The notes under the pieces are model-generated. The model did not search any database. It had not been told where the DNA came from and saw only the letters and a list, made by a program, of their open reading frames with translations. The translations under genes were made by a program, and so were the position numbers. From Diacronema lutheri (Eukaryota > Haptophyta > Pavlovophyceae > Pavlovales > Pavlovaceae), in the NCBI GenBank assembly GCA_019448385.1, contig JAGTXO010000036.1, forward strand, positions 1-64,000: a stretch of DNA of 64,000 nucleotides, given 5' to 3'. The number at the start of each line of letters is the position of its first letter. Within the stretch, counting starts at the first letter, position 1. This document shows positions 25,595 through 35,394 of the stretch, in pieces.

Positions 25595-27475
25595 TCAGAC
25601 GGGCGCGCGCGTGAGCACGACGTGCTGCGCGCCGAGCGTGCAGAGCGTCGGCGCGAGGTATGCTTTGCTAGCCGGCCCAGCGGCGTCGGTCGGCTCGGCG
25701 AGGTCGTAGATTGCGAGCAGCCGGCGGCAGAAGGTCCAGCTCGCGACGAGCGCCGCCGTGCCGGCCGGGCACGACCGTTCGCCCAGCCCGAACGAGCAGA
25801 CGCGTCGCGTGTGCGCGTCCAGCGGCTCCCACCCGGCCGCGGGCCAACCGATCTCGACCCCGTTGCAGCACAGCACGTCGGCACGCAGCGAGCTCCGGTG
25901 CGCGTGCTCCCGCGCTGACGCGCCGCGCTCGGCGGCGCCCGGCGCGCTGTCGCGCAGCCAGTCGCTCGTCCGCTCCCACGCGCGCGCCGCGTAGCCGCCG
26001 CCGTCGGCGTCGCGCACGCTCGCCGCGTGCTGCGCTGGGTAGGTGCGCGGCAGGTTGAGCACCGGCGGACAGACGAGCAGGCTCCGCAGCAGGCAGCGCA
26101 CGAGGAGGGGCGTGCCGCACGCGGGCGGGCACGCACAGCCGCCGTCGCGCGGCCGGGCGGGCGATGGCGGCGCGTCGGGCAGGTGGTCCGGCAACGGCGC
26201 GTCCGGCAACGGCGCGGGCGCGCTCAGCTCGGCGGGCAGCGCGCAGCCAGTCGTCGCGTGCGCCTTGATCTGCGCGAGCAGCGCAATCTGCGCCCGCGCG
26301 AGCTCGCCGCACGCGCTAATGGCCGCCGCCTCCATGCGCACCGCGCGGCGCAGCCGCGCGCGCCTGCCGTCGCCGAGCTGCAGCAGCGTCCACACGGCAA
26401 GGGAGAGCGCGGTCTCGAAGCCGGCCGTGAGGAACGAGATGCAGTTCGCCTCGCATTCCTCAGCGCTCAAGCACGGCGCCGCGCTCGCTGCCGAGGCGTG
26501 CTCTCGCGCAATCACCACAGCGGCCATTGCTTCCACGATGGCGCCGCCGCCCGCGCACAGCGCCGCGGCGGACGCGCCGGCGCCCTCCGCGCCGGACGGC
26601 TGCAGCTGCGCGCACGCGTCACGCCGCGCCCTGCGCGCGCAGGCGAGCGCGTCGCGCGTGTGCGCGCGAAGCGGCGCCAGCGTCGTGCGCGCGGCGTTGC
26701 GCGCCGCGCCGCGCGCGCGGAGCGCCGCCCAAAAGGCGAGAAGGGCGTCGGCGGCGGGCTGCAACCGGGCCTGCGCCTCGCACCGCAATCGCGCGCCGAC
26801 GGCATCGCCGTCCTCTGCTGCGCGCCCACCTGCATCGCCACTGGCGCCACCGCTGCTGCCGTCCGCCGCTGCGTCGGCCGCGCGCGAACGCGTCGCGCCG
26901 CCGAGCGCGCCGCCGAGCACGAGGGCGACAATCCAGCGCGCGCACGCAGGCTCGAGCACGGCCTTGAGGTCGAGCTGCACGCGCGCGCCCGGTGGCGACC
27001 GAGCGAAGAGCACCTCGAGCGCCGCGAGCGCCTCGTCCATGGCGCCCTCGGCCAGCGCCAGCGGCCGGCCGCCGCCCAGCGCGACGGGCAGCACGCGCGC
27101 AGTGAGCACTATACGCTGCCGCGCCCAGTCCGCGCCGTTCACGCCAGTGAGCGCGTGCGCAAGGTGGCCATTGCCCTTGGATGGCTTCGCAAGGCCTGCG
27201 GCGCCACCGAGCGCCTGCTCGATCGCGACGAAGACCGCCGGCTCGGTGACCAGCAGCGTCGTGAGCCCGCCCGGCGCACCGCGCGCGGCGGGCTGCGCAC
27301 CCGTAACCGCGTCACTCTGCGCTACGAGAGCACAGCCGGCGGGGTGCGCGGCGCGGAAGGCGGCGCGTAGCGCCCAAATGCTTAGCCCAGACGTCGACAG
27401 CCACGTGCTCCACGACGGGCTGTCCAGCACCAACCCGTGCTCCTCCCGACGGGGCGCGGATTTTGCCGCCCCCAT
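25595..27475 (-). CDS. Divergent cytochrome P450
   Basis: 626 residues, single exon. The heme-binding loop is FGLGERSCPAG with thiolate Cys569. The I-helix oxygen-binding motif AGFET is at 351-355 (EANCISFLTAGFETALSLAV). Between them, PLLVRCLLRSLLVCPPVLNLPR aligns with the K-helix region of normal P450s (ESLRLCPPVPGLPR), but Glu and Arg of the otherwise nearly invariant ExxR are Arg464 and Leu467. An insertion of roughly 55 Pro/Ala-rich residues precedes it. Family members are heme monooxygenases; the substrate is unknown. The N-terminus lacks an obvious membrane anchor. Start is the ATG at 27475; the open frame continues upstream but is antisense to the next gene. Confidence 0.8.
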   Translation of the reverse strand: MGAAKSAPRREEHGLVLDSPSWSTWLSTSGLSIWALRAAFRAAHPAGCALVAQSDAVTGAQPAARGAPGGLTTLLVTEPAVFVAIEQALGGAAGLAKPSKGNGHLAHALTGVNGADWARQRIVLTARVLPVALGGGRPLALAEGAMDEALAALEVLFARSPPGARVQLDLKAVLEPACARWIVALVLGGALGGATRSRAADAAADGSSGGASGDAGGRAAEDGDAVGARLRCEAQARLQPAADALLAFWAALRARGAARNAARTTLAPLRAHTRDALACARRARRDACAQLQPSGAEGAGASAAALCAGGGAIVEAMAAVVIAREHASAASAAPCLSAEECEANCISFLTAGFETALSLAVWTLLQLGDGRRARLRRAVRMEAAAISACGELARAQIALLAQIKAHATTGCALPAELSAPAPLPDAPLPDHLPDAPPSPARPRDGGCACPPACGTPLLVRCLLRSLLVCPPVLNLPRTYPAQHAASVRDADGGGYAARAWERTSDWLRDSAPGAAERGASAREHAHRSSLRADVLCCNGVEIGWPAAGWEPLDAHTRRVCSFGLGERSCPAGTAALVASWTFCRRLLAIYDLAEPTDAAGPASKAYLAPTLCTLGAQHVVLTRAPV

Positions 27476-27577
27476 TGGGAATATGGGTGCGTCTCGACCG
27501 TTGGCGGGCCGGATGGCCCTCTGGCGGCCGGAGCATTGCTCGTCGTGCTCGCCGCGCCTGCATGAGGGACGTGGCAC

Positions 27578-28604
27578 ATGCAGGACGAGCTGAACGAAAC
27601 ACTCGCGATCGTCGACCGCGCCGACGAGGTGCACCGCTTCGCCGGCACGACAGACAGCCTCTCGCGCGAGCAGGTGACCGAGCTGAACGACTGGTACGAC
27701 CGGCTGAAAGAGTTGACCGCGTCGGTCAAGGACGCCATCGGCGCGGATGGTACGGTGCAGCGTGCAGGATGACGACGAGATTGACCTCAAGCTTCGGGCG
27801 CTGCGCGAAGCCGCGACCCGCGCGCACGAAGCGCTGCGCGCGGCGCTCGACAGCGCGCGCGCAAGCGGCGCGGCCGAGTCGGAGATTTGGCACCTGCACG
27901 AGCGGATCGCGCAGCAGCAGCGCGACGTTGAGGTCGAGACCGAGCGACTCGTCGAGCGCCTGGTGCACCGCACGCACATTGGACTTGCAGGCGTGCACCA
28001 GCGCATCGACCGCAAGCAGGCCGCGACGCGCGCGGCGGAGGACGTGGCCGCGCGGCTCGTGCGCTCGCGCCCAGGGGGGGGCGATCGGCGACGCACTCGA
28101 GCGAGGCGGCGCGTACAGTACGAGCCTCAACGAGGTGCGCGCGGAGCTGCGCGACGGCGTGCTTGGCGCGATCCGGCTGAGCACGGCGCGCGCAGACGAG
28201 CTCGATGTGCAGACCGTCGTGTCAGCGCGTACGGCGGCGCGGGGATCACAGCTGCGGGCGGCGCGCGGCGCGCGTGGCGTGCGCAGCAAGCGAGCGGCGC
28301 AAGCGGCGAGGAAGGCGCGGCTGCGCGCTCAGCCAAGCCGAGCGCGGGCAGTCAAGCGCCCACGCCGCTGCTCGGTGCGGAGAGCGCGCGACACACGCCG
28401 CGCGCGCTCGCGCTTGGCTACGTCTTGGCCATCGCGGCAGTTGCGGCAGTTACACTGCTGCTGCGGCGCTTGCTGCAGCAACGAACGCGGGGCGCGATGG
28501 GCCCGTGCGCGCGAGCGGTCGAAAAGCTAGGCGGCGCGCGCTGCGGCTCGGGCGAGCTGAGCGACGCGATGCTCGGCGGTGAAGCGACTCAGCCACCAGC
28601 GTGA
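27578..28604 (+). CDS. Tail-anchored SNARE-like protein (possible Sec20/BNIP1 type)
   Basis: Coding potential runs through several frames: MQDELNETLAIVDRADEVHR (27578 on), DDDEIDLKLRALREAATRAH (27768 on), GDALERGGAYSTSLNEVRAE (28076 on), and a last part ending in ALALGYVLAIAAVAAVTLLL, a single C-terminal membrane span. The helix STSLNEVRAELRDGVLGAIR, followed by ADELDVQTVVSART, resembles the Sec20/BNIP1 SNARE segment preceding its tail anchor, which acts in Golgi-to-ER retrograde fusion. The frame changes can each be resolved by removing a very short GT...AG segment (13 nt at 27755-27767, 16 nt at 28060-28075, 23 nt near 28230-28252). Base-calling errors or decay are alternatives. Product boundaries are therefore uncertain. 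Confidence 0.45.
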
Positions 28605-28761
28605 AGCCACCAGCGTCCTCAGCGCGTGCGCAAGTCAATCTGAGAGGCGTGATCGGTCGACGTCGATACGCCGCACACAGGCATGCGATCGATCCCTGCT
28701 CACAAGTGAGTGTGGAATTCCTGTCCACACGGGGGAGACGGGAGTCCCCCTCCCCCGTACG

Positions 28762-29574
28762 TCATACGCACACGAGGTTGCCCGGCTTGAGCTTCCATTG
28801 GCTGCCGTCCTTGCCCGCAAGCACCGTGTACCGGCCGGCGTGCGCATCGAACGAGAGCACCTTGACGCGCACGCCGTTGCGCGAGCCGTCCGTCAAGTGC
28901 GCCGTGGTTGCGCGCGTGCCCGCTGGCAGCAGCACGCACTCCAGAGGCAGCGTGCGCGACGTGTGCGTCGGCTCCTCCACAAGCGCGTACTCGTTGGCGC
29001 CTTCGTCGTAGGCGAGAAGCGAGGCGGCGCCCCCCGGCTGCGCCCCAAATGCAGACGCGGCTGGCAGCAACGTGACGGGCACTGCCGTCTGGCGCACGTT
29101 TGCCGGCTTGAGCGCCACAGTCTCGCCACTTGGTAGGCGCGTCTGGTAGCGCGCCTCGTCAAAGGCTACAACCACGCCCTCCTTGCCGTTGTGCTGCGCC
29201 GCGCTCTGCAGACCGCCCACGAGCACGCGCGTTCCGAGCGGCAGCGCGTCAAAGTGGCGGTAGCGGTTGGCCGCGACGATCGAGCGCAAGCGGCCCTCAT
29301 CGGCCCCAGAGAACTGTTCGATCAGCTGGCCTTGGTGGTAGAAGTGGAACGTCGGCATCGAGCGGATGCCGCAGTGCGCCGCGACGTCCTGCGCCTCGTC
29401 TACGTCGACCTTCAAGAACCGCACGTCGTCAAATTCCGAGGCCATCGCTGTGAAGCGCGGGCCGATCATCTGGCAGGGGCCGCACCACGCCGCGGTGAAG
29501 TCGACGCAGAGCAGCAAGTCGCCGGCCTCGCTCAGCGCCTGTTTGAACTCGGCGAGGTCGCCGAGCTGACGCAT
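28762..29574 (-). CDS. Thioredoxin fused to repeated small beta modules
   Basis: 270 residues. Residues 1-105 form a cytosolic-type thioredoxin: VDFTAAWCGPCQMIGP with redox Cys31 and Cys34, and the cis-Pro in RSMPTFHFY. The rest has three loosely similar modules of about 40-50 residues: GTRVLVGGLQ...GKEGVVVAFDEARYQTRLPS then GETVALKPANV; a middle one around ALVEEP; and GVRVKVLSFDAHAGRYTVLA ending WKLKPGNLVCV. Each reads as an SH3-like or KOW-like beta barrel ('G-V-V-x-F-D-x-x-R-Y-x-V-x-L ... L-K-P-x-N-L'), a type often fused to other domains in algae. No targeting peptide; probably cytosolic or nuclear. The start is the only ATG that leaves the fold intact. Confidence 0.85.
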   Translation of the reverse strand: MRQLGDLAEFKQALSEAGDLLLCVDFTAAWCGPCQMIGPRFTAMASEFDDVRFLKVDVDEAQDVAAHCGIRSMPTFHFYHQGQLIEQFSGADEGRLRSIVAANRYRHFDALPLGTRVLVGGLQSAAQHNGKEGVVVAFDEARYQTRLPSGETVALKPANVRQTAVPVTLLPAASAFGAQPGGAASLLAYDEGANEYALVEEPTHTSRTLPLECVLLPAGTRATTAHLTDGSRNGVRVKVLSFDAHAGRYTVLAGKDGSQWKLKPGNLVCV

Positions 29575-29732
29575 CGCGCCTGCCTCCGCGAGGTGGAGCG
29601 CCGAGCCCCGCTCAATCGTGGGATGCAGAGTCCGGGATTCCGACTGCCGCCCATGGGAGCCATGTTTGCGGGCTGTTGCTGAGTGCTGACTGGCGCATCC
29701 CTCATCAGGTGACTGCCCGCTCTCTCACCCCT

Positions 29733-31800
29733 TCAGTCAGCTCCTGAGTGACGCATCCTCTCGAGTGGGTCGTCGGTGCCGTCGCACATGGGCAGGAGGC
29801 CGCGCGCGAGCTGCTCGTCGCCATCGCTCCACTCGGCCACGCCCACGCCATCGGCCACGCCCATGGCGACCGCGCGGCGCCTTGCCGCCCGCCGTACGGA
29901 CAAAGCGGCGGCAGCGACGGTCGTGCCGAGTGCGAGCGCGCCCAGCATTGCCGTGGACGCGCGCAGCGTGCGCGCTTGCGCACTCGTTGATTGGTCCGCC
30001 CGTTGAGCGGTGCGACGCAGGAGCGCGCGCGCGCCCGTGTGCTGCGCTGTCGCGTTTGAAATGAGGCGCTGGAGCCAGCTGAAGCTCGCCTTTGGGAGCC
30101 GGCGCAGCCCGTCGTCGTACTGCACGCGCACAAGGCCAAACCGTTGGCCGAAGCCATTGTTCCATTCAAAGTTATCAAGCAGCGACCAGATGACGAAACC
30201 GCTCACGTTCACGCCGTCGACGACCCGCGCCTGCACGGCTGCGCGCACGTACTCGAAGAGGAAGGCGATGCGGTCCTGGTCGTCGAGCGCGATGCGCAGC
30301 GGCAGTTCGGACGACTCGCGCATCCCCGCCCAGCCCGCCTCCGTCACAATCACCTCCGTCCGCTGCCCGTACCGCTGCGCGACCCAGTTGAGTGTCGTGC
30401 GCAGCGCACCGGGCGCGGCAAAGAGCCAACCCGTCGGCCCCGGCTCGCCCACGGGCTCGCGCGGCCCGGCAGCGGCGCCAGTCGTCTCGCGCCACTGCGC
30501 GATCAGGTCACCCTCCTCGCCGTTCAGCTCGGCCGAGCTCGTGGCCATGACGCCCATGTCGGCCGCGTTTGGGCGGGAGAAGCGCGCGGCTGCGAACTGC
30601 GCGGTGTAGAGGTTGAGGCCAAAGTAGTCGGCGCTCCCCTTGAGCAGCGAGCGCTCCTCAGCCGAAAAGGGCGGCAGCAAATCGCCCGAGGCGAGCACGA
30701 CCGAGCGCGGGTAGTCGCCAAAATAAAGCGGGTCTGCGCGGGAAGGGGGGGGGGGGGGGGGGGGGGGGTGTTGGAAGTGCGCGCTGCAAGCACGCCGCGG
30801 GGAAAAAGGCAAGGCGCGGCGGACCCGTCCAGATGCCCAGCTCAGACTCCATCCGCCATTGCGCCGCCTGCCAGTCCGCGTCTCTGCTCGCATTCATCGG
30901 CGCGGCCAACTTGATGCAGTTCACCATCCCAACCCTGCACCGCTCGCACGTCCCGCCAGCACCGCTCTGCTCGCGCAGCGCGGCGACGGCGTGCGCGTGC
31001 GCGACGAGCACCGAGTGCGCGATCAGCAGCGGCTCGCGCAGCGAATCGCCCTCGGCGCAAATCTCGCGGTGCGAGCAGCGGCCGGGCGCATGGATACCCA
31101 GGTCGGACGCGATGAAGACGAAGGTCGCTGGCTCGTTGAATGTCGTCCACACCTTCACCTTGGGCCCAAACTCGGTGAACATGGCCGCCGCGTACCGGCT
31201 GAATGCGGGCACGATCATCGATTTGTTCCGCCAACCGCCCTCGTCCTCGAGCGCCTGGGGAAGATCCCAGTGGTAGAGCGTCACGAGCGGCTCGATCCCC
31301 AACTCGAGGAGCCGGTCGAAGAGCGCGTGGTAGAAACGCAGCCCTTCGCGATTGATGGCTCGACCGTCGGGCATCACGCGCGGCCACGCGATGCTCATCC
31401 GGTACGTGCTCACGCCCAGCGCCGCGAGCAGCGCAAAATCTTCCTCAAAGCGGTGGAAGTGGTCGCACGCCACGTCGCCAGTATCGCCGCTCGGGATGCG
31501 GCCGGGCGTGTGCGAGAACGTGTCCCAGATCGACGGGCCACGCCCGCCCTCGCGCACGCCGCCTTCCACCTGGTACGCGGAAGTGGCGACGCCGAACGCA
31601 AAGCCCGCAGCGGACGCGTCGAGCAGCTCGGGGGGGGACACGACGTCCGCCGCACGCTGGCAGCGCCCGTCGACAAAGACCAGGCCGGACGCAAAGTCGC
31701 AGCCGTGCACCTGCCAGCTCTCGGCGAGCCCGGCGCGCCACGCTGAGCGGAGCGCGTCGCCCCCGGCGGAGAGCGCAGCGAAAAGCCCGACCGACAACAT
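29733..31800 (-). CDS. Glycoside hydrolase family 1, membrane-anchored
   Basis: 658 residues from exons 31800-30825 and 30733-29733; the 91-bp phase-1 intron joins IW-TDPLYFGDYP as in GH1 enzymes. GH1 cues: FAFGVATSAYQVEG, SIWDTFSH, MSIAWPRVMP, TLYHWDLPQALED, acid/base Glu223 in TFNEP, nucleophile Glu457 in VTEAG (usual form TENG), and WSLLDNFEWNNGFGQRFGL. A signal peptide is likely (MLSVGLFAALSAGGDA). After the barrel there is a basic linker and a membrane span (TAMLGALALGTTVAAAALSV), so it is probably a type I membrane enzyme with its catalytic domain in the lumen or outside. Cleaves beta-glucosides or related sugars; substrate not predictable. Confidence 0.92.
30745..30768. repeat. 24-nt G run in the GH1 intron
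   Basis: On the sense (minus) strand this is a run of 24 C ending 11 nt before the acceptor AG, so it forms the polypyrimidine tract of the intron. Confidence 0.92.
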
Positions 31801-31854
31801 GCTCTGCGATGCTCCTCGTCGCTGCCGCGCGGGAAAACGAGCGGACCCCGAAAT

Positions 31855-32862
31855 ATGGAGCTGGTGCCAAGCGCTCCGTTGAGCAGCGGCCCGCTGCAGT
31901 CGCCCCTCCTCGACGGTGTGGACTACGCGGCAACCGAGTACATGCTCGGCATCGATGAGGCGGGCCGCGGGCCCGTCCTCGGCCCGCTTGTCTACGGCTG
32001 CGGTGCGGTCGCGCGCGGCGCGCGGCGCGCGCGCGCGCCGTGCACTGGCTGACGGTGTCGCGTACGGGGCTCGTGCGCACGGGCGCTGGGTGTGCGCACA
32101 GCCTTCTGCCCCGTGTCTCAGGAGCCGCGCCTGCGCAAGATGGGCTTCATGGACTCGAAGGTCCTTACCGAGGAGAAGCGCGACGCGCTGTGGGCGGCGA
32201 TGCAGGACCGGGGCACGAACGGCTTCCTTGGCTGGGACATTGCGGTCATCTCGGCGGAGGAGATCTCAAAGCAGATGCTCTCGACAAATCGACGCTCGCT
32301 TAACGCTCTCTCCTTCGACGCGGCCATCGGCCTCATCCGCGCCGTCCTCGAGCGCGGTGTGCACGTGACTCAGGTGTTCGTGGACACGGTCGGCGACGCG
32401 GCCGTCTACCAGGAGCGGCTCGAGCGGCTCTTCCCGCAGTGCGCGATCACAGTCGCGCCCAAGGCGGACAGCAAGTACCCGATCGTGTCCGCTGCCTCGA
32501 TTTGCGCCAAGGTGCCGCGAGACGAGCTCACGCGCGCGTGGCAGTTTGTCGAGGCCGGCGGCTCGCTCGACCGCGCGTACGGTTCGGGCTACCCGGCGGA
32601 CGAGGAGACCAAGGCGTGGCTCGCGCGCTCGTGCGACCCTGTCTTCGGCCTGCCGCGCTTCGCGCGCTTCAGCTGGTCGACGACGCAGCAGCTGCTCAAG
32701 GAGCGGGCCGTCGCCGTCGCGTGGCCCGACGACGAGGAGGGCGGGCCGAGCCAGAGCAAAATGGGCGCCTACTTCCACAAGCCGGGCGACAAGCGCGCGA
32801 CGACCGCACGCCATCGGCTGTTCAAGCGGAGCAAGCTGCACCTCGTCAAGGAGCTCCGCTGA
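31855..32862 (+). CDS. RNASEH2A: Ribonuclease H2 catalytic subunit A
   Basis: 302 residues from exons 31855-32002 and 32102-32862 (99-bp phase-1 intron, GTGCGG...GCACAG). The active-site signature GIDEAGRGPVLGPLVYG carries Asp34 and Glu35. Other family blocks are FMDSKVLTEEKRDALW, VFVDTVGDAAVY, PKADSKYPIVSAASICAKV (catalytic Asp and the RNase HII Tyr/Ser context), and GSGYPADEETKAWL. It removes ribonucleotides misincorporated in DNA and RNA of hybrids, in the nucleus, with subunits B and C (not in this window). Length matches eukaryotic subunit A. Its ATG lies 54 bp from the divergent GH1 ATG. Confidence 0.95.
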
Positions 32863-32874
32863 CGACGTTGCCGA

Positions 32875-33687
32875 CTACGCCGGCTGCTGCTGCTGCGCGT
32901 GCTGCCGTTGCACCTGCTGCATCACCTTGTTCATGTCGATGCCCGCAGTCAGGTAGACGCGCTGCGTGCCCTGCATGATCGAGCCGTGGATGACCGCGTC
33001 CGTGACGTACACTTGCAGCGCGGCCTGCGCCTGCGCGTAGCCCTCGTCGCTGCTCGAGTACCCAAACGGCACCGCGGCCTCCTTCTGCCGGAGGATCATG
33101 AGCCGCGTGACCGCCTGCTGCTTCTCGAGATCGGAAAGCGCACCCATCAGCTCTCCACGCATCAGCTCGGACACCTTACGCAAGAAAGTGGGCGCCTGGT
33201 ACGCATCCACGAGCGCGATCGCGAGCTCGCGCGCTCTGCTCAACTCCAAGTCCGGCCCCAGCTCGCACCCAAACCCGTGCCGCAGCAGCAGCGCCCAACG
33301 CGCGCGCGTCTGCTCGCGCAGCGCGGCGAGCGTCGCGTCGGCCGCGTCGGCGCTCTCCGCGACGGCGGGGCCCGCGTGGAGCAAGTCTAAAAGGTGTGAA
33401 ATCGCCTCGTTGCCCCCGCCCAAATCGGGCAGCCGCTGCGCCATCGCCACCAGCTGCGAGGTGAGCATCATGTTGCACGTGACCCACTTCACGAGCGTGT
33501 CACCGCCCGCACGCGCGGCCGCAAGCTGCTGGGTGACCTGCGGCGCCTCGAGCGCACGGGTGAGATCGGCCGATGCGGCAAGCACCTCCGTGGCGCCCAT
33601 CGCGCGCCGCGCCGACAGGGAGGAGGAGAGCGCACGCCGCGCCGACAAGGAGGAGGTGCGGGTCGCGAGGACGAGCGCGAGCGACAT
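32875..33687 (-). CDS. Conserved-looking unknown helical protein, organelle-targeted
   Basis: 270 residues from the ATG at 33687; in-frame codons upstream lack ATG. The first about 35 residues are basic/Ser-rich (MSLALVLATRTSSLSARRAL), a mitochondrial or plastid presequence, with LSARRA repeated because of a 29-bp tandem duplication in the DNA. The body is mainly alpha-helical (TLVKWVTCNMMLTSQLVAMA, HLLDLLHAGP, LRKVSELMRGELMGALSDLE, LQVYVTDAVIHGSIMQGTQR), ending in a Gln-rich tail. I do not recognise the family. The stop lies 12 bp from the convergent RNase H2A stop, so the transcripts must overlap. Confidence 0.65.
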   Translation of the reverse strand: MSLALVLATRTSSLSARRALSSSLSARRAMGATEVLAASADLTRALEAPQVTQQLAAARAGGDTLVKWVTCNMMLTSQLVAMAQRLPDLGGGNEAISHLLDLLHAGPAVAESADAADATLAALREQTRARWALLLRHGFGCELGPDLELSRARELAIALVDAYQAPTFLRKVSELMRGELMGALSDLEKQQAVTRLMILRQKEAAVPFGYSSSDEGYAQAQAALQVYVTDAVIHGSIMQGTQRVYLTAGIDMNKVMQQVQRQHAQQQQPA

Positions 33688-33836
33688 GGCGCCAGAAAGA
33701 GTCCGGCGGACGCTCGTGCGCTGTGCCGGAATCGCCAAGGGGAAAAAGGGAGTAAAGGCTTTTTATTCCTTGCCACGCGACCAACAAGGGGTGAGGGAGG
33801 TCGCGGTCTGCCGTGTAGCAGCGCGCCGTCGCAGCC
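33688..33836. promoter_or_regulatory. Divergent promoter, ribosomal protein L5 / unknown gene
   Basis: 149 bp with an AT-richer core GTAAAGGCTTTTTATTCC (about 33752-33769), about 70 bp upstream of the L5 ATG. No canonical TATA. Confidence 0.45.
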
Positions 33837-35000
33837 ATGGGCGTGATGAAGGTGCAGAAGACGCCGCAGTACTTCAAGACCTACCAGGTCAAGTACCGCC
33901 GGCGGCGCGAGGGCAAAACGGACTACCGCGCGCGCAAGGGTCTGACGATGCAGGACAAGGTTTGCCGCGCGAGCATTGCGCGCCGTCGCGTGCGCTCCAG
34001 GCGCGGGCGCGGGCGCGCTCTCGGGCGGCGCGCCCTGGGCGCGGTTCGGCCGGGATCTCCCGCCTCAGGCCTGGCGTGCGATGGTCCTGAGCTCTGCGGT
34101 CTCTCCGCGTGCGCCGCGCCCGATCGCCGACCGCCGTGCAACGCCCGCCCGCTCCCCGCTCCGCGCTGCGTCACGGCACGCCCGCTCGCGCGCGGCACGC
34201 GTGCGCAGAACAAGTACGCTGCGTCCAAGTACCGCATGGTGGTGCGCATCACGAACAAGGATGTCGTGTGCCAGATCATCGACGCGAAGATCAGCGGCGA
34301 CGTCACCGTTTGCTCTGCCTACGCGCACGAGCTGCCGCGGTTTGGCATCAAGGTTGGGCTGACCAACTACGCCGCGTGCTACGCGACCGGCCTGCTGCTC
34401 GCGCGGCGCACGCTGGCCAAGTTTGGGCTCGACGAGGCGTACGAGGGCCAGACGGAGCCGAACGGCGAGATGTACTGCGTCGAGGCGCAGGAGGATGGGC
34501 CGCGCCCGTTCACTTGCGTGCTCGACGTTGGCCTCGTGAGCACGACGACGGGCAACCGCGTCTTCGGCGCGCTCAAGGGCGCCGTCGACGGCGGCCTGGA
34601 CATCCCCCACAGCGAGAAGCGCTTCCCCGGCTACGACAAGGATGAGAAGTCGCTCGACGCTGAGACGCACCGCAAATACATCTTCGGCGGGCACGTGCAG
34701 GAGTACATGGAGATGCTGCAGGAGGACGATGAGGATCGCTACCAGGAGCAGTTCGCAAAGTTCATCGCACTCGACATCGGCCCGGACGATCTCGAGGAGA
34801 TGTACCAAAAGGGCCACGAGGCCATCCGCGCCGACCCGTCGCACGTGGCGACGGAGAAGCAGGAGAAGTACCCGTCTTTCAAGAAGAAGAAGATGTCGCT
34901 CTCGCAGAAGCGCGACCGCGTGCGCCAGAAGATCGCCTCCTACAAGAAGAAGCACGCGGCGGCAGAGGGAGCGGCGGACGACGCGGAGGATGACGAGTAG
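33837..35000 (+). CDS. RPL5: 60S ribosomal protein L5 (uL18)
   Basis: 304 residues from exons 33837-33959 and 34209-35000. The intron (GTTTGC...GCGCAG) is 249 nt, a multiple of three with no stop, so an unspliced message would encode 83 extra residues; the spliced join [14 protein letters not shown] matches L5 proteins. Family blocks: [68 protein letters not shown] and the basic C-terminal helix. L5 carries 5S rRNA with L11 into the large subunit. Length is normal for eukaryotes. Confidence 0.97.
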   Translation: MGVMKVQKTPQYFKTYQVKYRRRREGKTDYRARKGLTMQDKVCRASIARRRVRSRRGRGRALGRRALGAVRPGSPASGLACDGPELCGLSACAAPDRRPPCNARPLPAPRCVTARPLARGTRAQNKYAASKYRMVVRITNKDVVCQIIDAKISGDVTVCSAYAHELPRFGIKVGLTNYAACYATGLLLARRTLAKFGLDEAYEGQTEPNGEMYCVEAQEDGPRPFTCVLDVGLVSTTTGNRVFGALKGAVDGGLDIPHSEKRFPGYDKDEKSLDAETHRKYIFGGHVQEYMEMLQEDDEDRYQEQFAKFIALDIGPDDLEEMYQKGHEAIRADPSHVATEKQEKYPSFKKKKMSLSQKRDRVRQKIASYKKKHAAAEGAADDAEDDE

Positions 35001-35394
35001 GCGGCGCGCGCGCCACGCCGCTGCGCTCGGCCGCACACCTGGCGCAGGCGCAGGCGCGGCCATCCCGGACACCAGGCGTCGGACGCAGTGCGCGGACGCC
35101 CGCCTGCGCCACGCTGAACGGGCGCGCGGACAGGCTCGGGGACGCCGGGGCGTGGAGTTCGCAGGGCGGGGCCGGGTGGCAAATGCTGTTCATCGAGACG
35201 TGCACGATATATTCCAGACACTTGATGGTATGGGAGAAGCGCGGCTGGCGTATGCCCCATCCGGCCGGTGCGCGCGCGGCCGCAGCGCAACATTTTCGAC
35301 GGTTAAGTTGTGCGTGTGCGCGCGCATGCTGCGCGCTTTCGCCTGCTCGAGGCGACATCGTGTCCCAGGGCGACGTGCATCGCCGACACGCGCG

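Noticed and set aside
27476-28096. 207-residue upstream extension of the P450
   Set aside because: Ser/Arg-rich antisense of the SNARE-like gene; the conserved P450 sequence begins after the ATG at 27475.
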